64,000 bases of DNA from NCBI RefSeq assembly GCF_003515065.1, contig NZ_QXGH01000024.1, forward strand, positions 1 to 64,000, written 5' to 3'. The notes under the pieces are model-generated. The model was not told where the DNA came from. It ran no database searches and was given only the letters and a program-made list of their open reading frames with translations. Positions 51,871 to 59,850 of the stretch are shown one piece after another. Position 1 is the stretch's first letter, and each line of letters starts with the position of its first letter. The position numbers and the translations under genes are program-made. This DNA is from Nocardioides immobilis (GTDB taxonomy: Bacteria; Actinomycetota; Actinomycetes; Propionibacteriales; Nocardioidaceae).

Positions 51871-53596
51871 GCGACCAAGGAGCAGAGGCGCTCGCCGGTC
51901 TCATCGGCAGTGGCGTCCAGCGACTCTCAGGCATCGACCTGCCGCAGGCCGCAGCGGGCCAGTCTATTGATTCGCTTAAGGCGATCGCTGATGCCGCACC
52001 GACGGGCGAACCCGTCTTCGATGCTGCCGCCACCGCAGACATTCAAGGCAACGTAATCCCCGGCTTCAATAAAGACTACCAGCGGTTTCTCTTCCTCTCG
52101 CTGTCCGAGGTGGAGGCCGCCCGATCCTGGCTTCACTGGTTGGCGCCGCGACTCTCAAGCATGCAGGAAGTGCTGGATTTCAGACGTGAGTTCCGGCGCG
52201 AGCGGTTGTTGACGGGACAAACGGACCCATCGAAGGCTGCCACCTGGACGGCGTTCGCCGTGTCGCGCACTGCGATCGTCAAACTCTTGGGTAAGGAAGC
52301 ACTCGGCGACATGGGCGACGAGGCGTTCCGTCAAGGAATGGCCTCTCGATCGACATACCTCGGTGACCCTACGCAGCCCGCAACTCCCGGTCATCGCGAC
52401 GGTTGGTGCGTTGGCGGGACTGACTCTGAAGCCGATTTTCTTGTGATCGTCGCCGCCGACACGCCGGAGGACCTCAATGCGGCCGCTGCCGAGATCCTGG
52501 AGCGCGCCGCAAGCAATGGCCTGACGATCACCTTTGATCAGGCGTGCGCGAACCTGCCCGGAGAGCTGGCGGGACACGAGCATTCGGGTTCAAGGACGGC
52601 GTGTCGCAACCCGGCGTCAGAGGCGTGACTGCTGATGGGGACTTCATCACGCCTCGCTACATCGATCCACGCAACCCCCACTCGCACATATTCGGCAAAG
52701 CCGGGCAGCCGCTCGTGTGGCCAGGACAGTTCATTGCTGGTTGGCCGCGACAGAACCCAGCCGATCCGCTCGTCCCAGATGACGGCGGTGTTTTCCCCGC
52801 TTGGGCCAACAACGGCTCGTACCTGGTGTGCAGACGCCTGAACCAGGATGTCATGGCGTTCTGGGATTTCGCCGCCGCAGCCAGCGAACAGTACGGCTCC
52901 GATCCGGTTCACTTCGCTTCGATGCTCGTCGGTCGTTGGCCGAGCGGCGCTCCGATATCGAGGTCGCCGAAGAAGGACGACCTCGACCTCGCTGGCGACG
53001 AGTTTGCGCACAACTATTTCTTGTTCGAGGACGACAGTCGCGACTGGACCCCGACCAAGGAGCTTCTGGATGGTGGGTACCCCGGAGACAGCCATCCGCG
53101 CGCGCGATCCGACATCTTTGGGCATGCATGCCCGCTGGCCGGTCATATCCGCAAGGTGAACCCGCGGGACAGTGGAACTGATTTCGGCGCTCCCGCCGAC
53201 ACGCTCCTGAGGCTGATGCTTCGGCGAGGGATCCCGTACGGGGAGGTGCTTGCCGGAGTCCATTCGCCGCCTCCGGAGCTTGTGACCGCTGAGCGAGGCC
53301 TGATGTTCGTGGCGTACATGTCCTCCGTGCAGGACCAGTTCGAGTTCGTAATCAGGCGCTGGTCGAACTCGTCAAAGCAGCCGAACGCCACTGGGCACGA
53401 CCCAATCATCGGACAGAGCGATGTGCACGGTGATCGCCAACGAACCGTCGAACTACTGTCGGTGTCTGGTGACAAGCAGACGTTCGTATTGGACCGAGAA
53501 TGGGTCACGCCCACCGGCGGGGGCTATTTTTTCTCTCCAGCCATATCGGCCGTCGCCGGCGTCCTGGCCGGCGACAAGATCGGGAAGCCGCTCTAA
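51867..53596 (+). pseudogene. Dyp-type peroxidase, interrupted by one frameshift
   Basis: The first frame (51867 to about 52583) gives the N-terminal ferredoxin-like half (TADIQGNVIPGFNKDYQRFL, LFLSLSEVEAARSWL). The second frame (to 53596) gives GFKDGVSQPGV with the distal catalytic Asp, CPLAGHIRKVNPRD with the likely proximal heme His, and the C-terminal half. The join falls at GAGCATTCGGGTTCAAGG near 52583: one missing T would restore GHEHFGFKDGVSQP. All other parts are intact, so this is either a recent inactivating deletion or a base-calling error. The restored protein would be about 575 residues, heme-dependent, and long for the family. Confidence 0.85.
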
Positions 53597-53679
53597 GGCG
53601 GAGATGGGCGCGAAACTTCGAAGGATGGCACATCGTCCGACCGGCGATCGCCTAACAGAGATGCGAGCAGGGCTGCGAG

Positions 53680-54036
53680 GTGACTGACGTGAGTCCAGAG
53701 GACAAATTTGAGAACGTTGAACCATTTAGCTCCGACGACGAAGCCCTATTCCTCGAACTACGAGAGGTGCTCCTGCGTCACGGTGCGATCGACCGCTTCG
53801 GCATCACCTTGCTACACCGACACTTCGAAACGTCGCCAAATGAGATTCTGGTCGAATCCGTGGACGAGGGGAATCGGACTCTGACGGTGCGACCCGAGCG
53901 CGTGGACCCCGACTCGAGCCCTCCCCCCATGGCCACAAGTTGGCGCTTTACAGCCGACGAGCTAGTCCCCATAGAGCGACAAGTTTGCTGGCCGGCTCGG
54001 GATACGGAAGGCAACATCGTGGGTCATATGCGCTGA
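53680..54036 (+). CDS. Hypothetical 118-residue protein downstream of the peroxidase
   Basis: The protein starts at GTG 53680, 83 bp after the peroxidase stop. It is acidic (EDKFENVEPFSSDDEALFLE), with a His-containing helix (FGITLLHRHFETSPNEIL) and a beta-rich rest ending GNIVGHMR. No signal peptide or known motif is visible. Co-orientation with the peroxidase pair suggests the same operon. Family unknown. Confidence 0.5.
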   Translation: MTDVSPEDKFENVEPFSSDDEALFLELREVLLRHGAIDRFGITLLHRHFETSPNEILVESVDEGNRTLTVRPERVDPDSSPPPMATSWRFTADELVPIERQVCWPARDTEGNIVGHMR

Positions 54037-54150
54037 GTCAGGGGCGAACCAACCACCCAGCTCATTCGGGGTGAAGCGACAAGCCTCGGGTGCTCAGACA
54101 TTTCCTTTATCGGGTTCCGCGTTTGGAGCGGATCGAGACCTTCTGAGGGT

Positions 54151-56586
54151 TCACGCCGCCGGACTTGGTGTAAGCGCAGTGTCTTCTCGGTATTGCAAGC
54201 GGTCGTGAGTAAGCACGGTCCGTCCGTACGTCCGGTCCAAGACAATCTTGATTACCTCTTCGCCTGGCGATGCGGGCGTCAACTCTAGTGCCAAGTACTC
54301 AAACAGGTCGCGTTCGTGGACTGCAACGACAATCTGGCGGTCGTGTCGACGCGTCAACTGCTTCACCATCGCCGCGAAGTTCGACACATGCAGGTCGTCC
54401 ATCGACTGCACGGGATCATCGAACACGAGCCAAGGTAGTTGCGCAGCAACCGCAAAGTGCAGCGCGACAAAGAGCGATAGAGCCGCGGTGTTCAGATTGC
54501 CCTGGCTCAACATCGCGGCGGGCGCGGCTCCCTCGAGTCCGTCGCGATGAAGGGTTTCTATGTCGACGGTTACTTGTCGCGACCCCGCCGGAATGGGCTT
54601 GAACTGTGGGACGAATGGCTCCGAGGGAACCAGGGCGCCAAAGATCCTTGCCCACGAACCATTCAGACGTTCATCGAAGACCCGAGTCGTCGTTGCCGTG
54701 CGCAGTTCCTCAGCGGATCTTCGGAGCCGCGACGCAACTTCCTTCCGCCGCCTGGCTTCGGCGACGTGAGGATCCAACCGTGCAAGGTCGGCCTCCACGG
54801 CCGCTACAGAGTGGGCGGCATCCAGCAACTGATGCTTGGTGGCATCCAACGCCTCCTGGAGGCGGAGCACTTCCGAAACTCGGTGCTGCTGGCTCGTTAC
54901 CTCTTCAAGATCGGCTTGGGCCGAGGCTCGAAGCGCTGCGACCTGCTGGGCGAGCAGTCCGCGCGGAGGGGTCACGCCCAAGATTTGAGCAATGTCGCTT
55001 AGATCCGCCAAGCAGCGGTCGAGAAGTTTTCGACTTCGCGCCGCCATTGCTCGGACGTCACGAATTCGTGCTATCTCGGTGGTGAGCAACCGTCCGGCGT
55101 CGCCGATCGGCTCCAACGCGCGCAGATTCCTAAGCTGGGCGGTACGAGCCTGCACTTCGCTGGTGAGCGCTCGCACGTCGCCTATCTGCTGCCGACGAAT
55201 ACCAAGATCTTCTAGTTCACGGACGAGCGCATTTCGGCGAGAATCGAGTTGGCTTCGACGATTCTCCATCGCTACGAGTCGCGCGGCATCCGAGTTTAGA
55301 GCACCGACCTTCGCTATGACGTGCTCGCGCAACGGACCGGCGCCTCTGAAGTGCTGATCGCACACTGGGCATGACTCGCCGTCAATGTGTTCGAGTACCC
55401 CCACCAGAGTTGAAGCCAAGGCCGCAGCAGCCGAGCCGCTGGAGGCTATGTCCCGCTCATCTGCGAGATCGGCTATCTCACGATCGATGTCGGCCACCGC
55501 TCCACGAACTACGGCCGCCCGTTCGTCTATCTGTGCATTTCCGGTCCGCTTGCGCTCGGCTTCATCTAACGAAGCCTCCACATCCTCGATTTCGCGTCGC
55601 AGAGCGCGCAGCATCGTCTGCGGGTCGGGATCGGATTCTTCGCTCGCACCTTGGCTGGCGCGGGACGTAAACCATTGGCGAAGTGGGCGGGACCGGGATT
55701 CGCTCCAATCGCGAAAGCGGGCCTCCGCTGCCGCTAGGCCCGAATCATCCTCTGGTTCGTTAGGGTCGACGGTTATCAGTTGCTCTTGGACCAGCGTTAG
55801 TTCGACCGCATCCAGGCGTAACGCAGCCTGGCGAAGCCGCGCTCCTGTCTCGTCGTATCCGTCCCGAGCCTCAAGTACGTCACCGACTGCCGTCTGAATC
55901 TGGCTGTCATCGGAAGGTTCCTCGAGACCTACGCGCGCGACTAGGTCAGCCGTGAGGGCGTCAGCGCGAGATTGGGCGGTGGATTGGACCTGCAGCGCAT
56001 TTCGAAGCGTTCGTTCAAGAGCGTCTCTGCGGTCTTCGGCGCCCTGCCAACCACGGCTAAGGTTCCGTATGCGCCTGATGTCGCCAGCAGGATGGAGGCC
56101 GTCGATCAGAGCATCGAGAGCGTCCAATCCCAGAACTTCTTTCACGAACCGGATCAGGGGCGTGTCGGCATCGCGGGCGTCTTTAGGTGCATAAACTTCA
56201 AACAGGCGGCTCAACGTAGCTTGAGGCAAAAAGCAGCGTTCGACGAAGGTCTCGGCGAGGGGCCCATCCAAGAGCGGTTCGCAATCGGCCCCGGCCTCCG
56301 TCAACGATGCAGACCCGACGTTCCGTTCCCGGAGGCCGGACGTCCGCAGCGTGATCTGCCCGGACTTCGTGCCCCTGTGATGGAGGTGCCTTCGATAGCC
56401 GTCGTCGCTCAATCGATCGAGATAGGAGATGCCGCCTGTCGCGGCCAACTCCAGCGCAGATAGCAAACTCGTCTTCCCCGCGCCGTTCGCGCCGTGAATT
56501 AGCACCACATTGGCGTCCAACGGGACTTCCCACTCGCCAGAAATACTCCTGAAGTCGCGGAGGCGAAGCGACTCAAGCTTTAACAT
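54151..56586 (-). CDS. lmuB: SMC/Rad50-like ATPase with zinc hook, LmuB-type
   Basis: This 811-residue protein starts at ATG 56586 with AAGGAGG upstream. The N-terminus has FRSISGEWEVPLDANVVLIH and Walker A (GANGAGKTS, 32-40). Two long coiled-coil arms are joined by a CPVC zinc hook (406-409). The C-terminal head has the ABC signature-like AMLSQGNLNTAALSLFVALH, Walker B in WLVFDDPVQSMDD and the switch His region VAVHERDLF. SMC proteins of this size are the sensor/motor LmuB of Lamassu (ABC-3C) defence, which recognise foreign DNA ends or structures and release the effector. It is the last gene of the SIR2 operon and overlaps the 197-residue middle component. Confidence 0.82.
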   Translation of the reverse strand: MLKLESLRLRDFRSISGEWEVPLDANVVLIHGANGAGKTSLLSALELAATGGISYLDRLSDDGYRRHLHHRGTKSGQITLRTSGLRERNVGSASLTEAGADCEPLLDGPLAETFVERCFLPQATLSRLFEVYAPKDARDADTPLIRFVKEVLGLDALDALIDGLHPAGDIRRIRNLSRGWQGAEDRRDALERTLRNALQVQSTAQSRADALTADLVARVGLEEPSDDSQIQTAVGDVLEARDGYDETGARLRQAALRLDAVELTLVQEQLITVDPNEPEDDSGLAAAEARFRDWSESRSRPLRQWFTSRASQGASEESDPDPQTMLRALRREIEDVEASLDEAERKRTGNAQIDERAAVVRGAVADIDREIADLADERDIASSGSAAAALASTLVGVLEHIDGESCPVCDQHFRGAGPLREHVIAKVGALNSDAARLVAMENRRSQLDSRRNALVRELEDLGIRRQQIGDVRALTSEVQARTAQLRNLRALEPIGDAGRLLTTEIARIRDVRAMAARSRKLLDRCLADLSDIAQILGVTPPRGLLAQQVAALRASAQADLEEVTSQQHRVSEVLRLQEALDATKHQLLDAAHSVAAVEADLARLDPHVAEARRRKEVASRLRRSAEELRTATTTRVFDERLNGSWARIFGALVPSEPFVPQFKPIPAGSRQVTVDIETLHRDGLEGAAPAAMLSQGNLNTAALSLFVALHFAVAAQLPWLVFDDPVQSMDDLHVSNFAAMVKQLTRRHDRQIVVAVHERDLFEYLALELTPASPGEEVIKIVLDRTYGRTVLTHDRLQYREDTALTPSPAA

Positions 56587-57166
56587 CCTCGCGCCCTCCT
56601 TCGTCGGTGAAGGCGTTGTCAATCCATTTCAGAAGCCGTGACTGCACTTGCTCAGGACCTAGCTTGGCCGCTTCGATCATCTCAACCTTCCTCGGGGCGT
56701 CCTGACCTCCGCCGTGCCGCCTGACCAACTGGTCGAGCGGATCCGGGCCTGGTTCAGCGGTCGGCTCGATCACGATCGGGAGTATTGGAGCTAGTTCAAC
56801 CGAGACCCTGTCCGGAGCGGTGACCAGCAGCACACGCCCCAGGCGAAGGAAGTCCTCCGTGTTGACGCGTGCTGCCAACTCATCGTGGAGCAGCACAACG
56901 GTCAAAGGTCGGCGAGATTCGGCCTGGTCGAGGGCACGAGCGATCCGCTCAACCAGCCAGTATCCGCGCTGAAGCTGCTTGGTGGTGCCATCCGTCGCGT
57001 CGACAACGACCACGAGGTCTATGAACCCGAGGCCAGCGGCATATGCACGTGTGACCTCAAACGGCACTCCGCCCACGGTCAGAGGACCGTCGAGGGCTAC
57101 GTACCCTGCCTCGCCTAGGACGTGATCGATCTGAACGAGGGTCTGATCTCTCGCTTCGGGTGTCAT
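56573..57166 (-). CDS. Small accessory protein, LmuC/middle-component-like
   Basis: The 197-residue protein begins at ATG 57166, overlapping the SIR2 stop (ATGA), and ends 14 nt inside the SMC gene. It has an alpha/beta core (LGFIDLVVVVDATDGTTKQL, RRPLTVVLLHDELAARVNTE, GRVLLVTAPDRVSVELAP) and a C-terminal helix (KLGPEQVQSRLLKWIDNAFT). I recognise no enzyme motif. By position and size it is the middle component between effector and SMC in ABC three-component systems. The assignment rests on context. Confidence 0.6.
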   Translation of the reverse strand: MTPEARDQTLVQIDHVLGEAGYVALDGPLTVGGVPFEVTRAYAAGLGFIDLVVVVDATDGTTKQLQRGYWLVERIARALDQAESRRPLTVVLLHDELAARVNTEDFLRLGRVLLVTAPDRVSVELAPILPIVIEPTAEPGPDPLDQLVRRHGGGQDAPRKVEMIEAAKLGPEQVQSRLLKWIDNAFTDEGGREDVKA

Positions 57167-58869
57167 CAGACAGATACCTCGGCTCGAAACGCGTCCATTA
57201 AGGCGTCGATGTCGCCCGCGTGGGACTCAAGATCTGTCAACCAGATCTGCCTGCGGTCGTGCTTCGCGGTCCGACCGCTGCCGATCCCGCCCGAGACCCC
57301 GCGCGCGTAGCGGATCTCGTGGTCCCCAGTTGCCTGAATCACCAGGATATCGCCAGGGTCAGACGTCCAGAGGTCTGACGCCGTCAACGCGTTGGTGGCG
57401 GTCCAGTCGCGCGTCAACACCACCTTGGATGGCTTGCGCGAGAGATGACCGGACGTCAGTTCGATGACGCCGGACTCGACGGCTGTCCCGGTTCCGACTG
57501 CCATCGTCCAATGGTGGCGCTCGACGCCGAGTCCAAGCAAGCCAAGTGCGACTGATAGCTCGGGCAGCCCCGATCGCTTGAAATGGTCATCGACTCCGAG
57601 GCCCAGCGGTTGCCCGTAGAACGGGGCGTACTCGTCGTCTCCGAGAGTGGACGTGGGGTCGAAGTATCGATTCGTCATCGAGGAGATACCGGCCCGGATC
57701 AACTCGACGAGACGGCCCAGGTTGCCAGACGCATCCTCGACGATTCCTGTCTCGAGACGCGTTACCCCCGCTCCTAAGCCGTCAACAACGGCTGCTGAGC
57801 CTGCGAAGGCTGGGGCGTACGAAATCCCTAATCTCATCTTCTCCGTCACGACATGGACAACGCTGGCGCCCAATAACAGGCCCGAGTACATGCCGGTTGC
57901 CGAGTTGCCGCAGATCGGCACTCGGTGCTCCGTGTAGTTGTCATAGGCGACCTGCAGGACGTTGCGCTGACTGGTCTTGATCACTAGTTCAGCGAACAGG
58001 TATGCGGGGTCCCTCGGATCCCAATGCCATGGCAGGTCCTCACTGGCACCAGCGATCTGCGATAGCAGGTTGTAGTCCTGGACAGACAGTCCCAACATCA
58101 GGGAGCGTCGAGTGCGCGCGAGCGTGCGAAGGCGCTCGACCATCGGAGCGTAGATCGCGGCGTTCAGCCACTTGGCGATGTCAGTTGTCTGGGCTACCAG
58201 GTATTGACGATTCGCCTCGTCCTCGCGAGCTAGCACGGCGCAGCCGTGGGCCTTGTACAGGGTGCACCTGCCACGAGCAGTCCGGAAGGACTCACTGGAC
58301 ATGACTACTGCTAGCGGCGGCGGATTGCCGGCGGGCGCCGACTCCTCCACCGCCTTTTCAAGAAGACCGTCCCAATTGGTCGTCACGATGTCGGTGAGAA
58401 CGCCTTCATGGATGAGAAACGCGATCAACTGATGATCTGGGCCTGGGTTGATGTCGGGCGAGCCGTATGTCTGTCGGACATCCACTGCGTCCCAGAGAAG
58501 GTAATCCTGCGGGCGGTCGCCGACCTCCGTGCCGAGCACCTCGCTATAAGAAGTCTCCAGCTCTGACAGATCCGTAGGGATAGGCCACGCACACGGGTCC
58601 GCTCGGAAGGTTGCCAACTCGCTGGGAAGGTGCTCCTCGATGATTCTGTCGAGAGCGTCGCGGTGCATGTCATCGGTTGCGGCCGCGTCGATGTTCGCCC
58701 GAAGGAATTCGAGAACCCTGTGGAGGAGCTCGCCCAAGCCTGGCACTTGATCGAATGAGACACCCGACCCAACCCAGAACGCGCGATCGCCGCGGTTGAG
58801 ATCGTCGAGAAGACTCGGGTGATTGGCGCGTAGGCTCGCGAGCGCCTCCCCAACGGTCGCGATCGGCAT
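57166..58869 (-). CDS. SIR2-like NADase effector, LmuA-type
   Basis: This 567-residue protein starts at ATG 58869 after AGGTGG. The SIR2 NAD pocket is visible: FWVGSGVSFDQVPG (31-44), TTNWDGLLEKA (163-173) and YKAHGC with the catalytic His208. Residues about 210-330 complete the Rossmann fold (RSLMLGLSVQDYN). The C-terminal 200 residues form a separate beta-rich domain. SIR2 domains in phage-defence operons deplete NAD and cause abortive infection. With the small middle gene and the SMC gene it matches the Sir2 subtype of Lamassu. It is the first gene of the operon. The upstream interval 58870-59191 holds no recognised gene. Confidence 0.82.
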   Translation of the reverse strand: MPIATVGEALASLRANHPSLLDDLNRGDRAFWVGSGVSFDQVPGLGELLHRVLEFLRANIDAAATDDMHRDALDRIIEEHLPSELATFRADPCAWPIPTDLSELETSYSEVLGTEVGDRPQDYLLWDAVDVRQTYGSPDINPGPDHQLIAFLIHEGVLTDIVTTNWDGLLEKAVEESAPAGNPPPLAVVMSSESFRTARGRCTLYKAHGCAVLAREDEANRQYLVAQTTDIAKWLNAAIYAPMVERLRTLARTRRSLMLGLSVQDYNLLSQIAGASEDLPWHWDPRDPAYLFAELVIKTSQRNVLQVAYDNYTEHRVPICGNSATGMYSGLLLGASVVHVVTEKMRLGISYAPAFAGSAAVVDGLGAGVTRLETGIVEDASGNLGRLVELIRAGISSMTNRYFDPTSTLGDDEYAPFYGQPLGLGVDDHFKRSGLPELSVALGLLGLGVERHHWTMAVGTGTAVESGVIELTSGHLSRKPSKVVLTRDWTATNALTASDLWTSDPGDILVIQATGDHEIRYARGVSGGIGSGRTAKHDRRQIWLTDLESHAGDIDALMDAFRAEVSV

Positions 58870-59191
58870 TCCAACCACCTGTCAACTATCGACGACCGGG
58901 GCAGCGGCTTGGTTCAGCGGCGCCCTGTCCCGGAGCCAGTGGCCGCACGTGGACTACCGTACCGAGTCTGAACTCGATCAACGGTCGAATCGGACGAACA
59001 CGGCCCGCGCACGTGGTGCGGCATCGGCCGGCCAGTGTTCGCACACTGCCGTTCTGCCTTTCGCTGGCGCACGCTATGTCCAGCCCCGCTGGCGAGTGTG
59101 CGTTCGACCGACCCAAACCTACGATTTGCGTAGCGAGGTGTGGGCGAGTGCGCCGTCATTTGTGCGCGGACTGCAGCGCCGTGCGGGCTCA

Positions 59192-59389
59192 TCACCGCCG
59201 CGCTGACGGGATGCGGCGGAGCGCGGCTTCGAGCTCGTCGACGCGGATGCGGATGGCGCGCCGGCCGCACTGGTACGCCGGGATCGTGCCGTCGCTGATC
59301 CGTCGGCGGATGGTGCGGGTCGACATCGACATCATCTCCGCGGCTTCGTCGAGGCTGACGTAGACGGGCAGGTCCCTCTTCCTAGACAT
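59192..59389 (-). CDS. xis: Excisionase-like helix-turn-helix protein
   Basis: This 65-residue protein starts at ATG 59389, giving MSRKRDLPVYVSLDEAAEMM, then STRTIRRRISDGTIPAYQCG and a basic end. This is the MerR-like winged helix of phage/ICE excisionases and plasmid Xis proteins, which bend attachment-site DNA to direct excision. In actinobacterial elements the integrase normally follows directly; here the next gene leftwards is the SIR2 effector, 322 bp away. It overlaps the upstream HTH gene by 8 nt. Confidence 0.8.
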   Translation of the reverse strand: MSRKRDLPVYVSLDEAAEMMSMSTRTIRRRISDGTIPAYQCGRRAIRIRVDELEAALRRIPSARR

Positions 59390-59630
59390 GGGGTCGCTCC
59401 TCAGCGCGTCGGTTGGTGGCGGTCGGGGTCGCGCTTCGTAGGAAGCGGCGGGCTTCGGCGACGGTGATGTAGAGCCGGCCGCAGCCGTTGAACCGCGCCC
59501 AGCGCGGTCCCACACCACGTCGTCGCCAGTCGCGGACGGTGCGCTGCGGGGTACGGATGAGGGCGCAGAACTCCTCGAAGGTGAGCAGGCCGCTGTCGTT
59601 CCACTCGGCCGGGATCTGGATGGGCTGCAC
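59382..59630 (-). CDS. Helix-turn-helix DNA-binding protein of the mobile element
   Basis: This 82-residue protein begins at GTG 59630, with GGAGTGACCC ahead. It has a MerR-like HTH (LLTFEEFCALIRTPQRTVRD, WRRRGVGPRWARFNGCGRLY, ITVAEARRFL). Small HTH proteins of this type pair with Xis in integrative elements as directionality or copy regulators. It lies between the relaxase and the excisionase and overlaps the latter, so they are co-transcribed. Confidence 0.75.
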   Translation of the reverse strand: MQPIQIPAEWNDSGLLTFEEFCALIRTPQRTVRDWRRRGVGPRWARFNGCGRLYITVAEARRFLRSATPTATNRRAEERPHV

Positions 59631-59773
59631 GGGTCACTCCTTTGCTGGTCTCCTGGTCACCTATGTCCGTCGCGGTGCCGGGGGCGATCAATCCGGCCGC
59701 ATCGGTCGCGAGCGGATCGTGGCTGTCGATGCCTGGGCTGCCCTGACCATGCCGGGGGAGTGTCACCGCTTCC

Positions 59774-59806
59774 GTACCCCCTGCCGCTCGGATTCGATGG
59801 GGGTAC
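59774..59806. other. Hairpin between relaxase and HTH genes
   Basis: GTACCCCC (59774-59781) pairs perfectly with GGGGGTAC (59799-59806) across a 17-nt loop in the 220-bp gap between the relaxase stop and the HTH start. It could be a terminator or a regulator-binding site. Confidence 0.4.
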
Positions 59807-59850
59807 GCGGTGTTTGCGCAGGTCACGGGCATTCCCCCGAAAGTCGTCGA

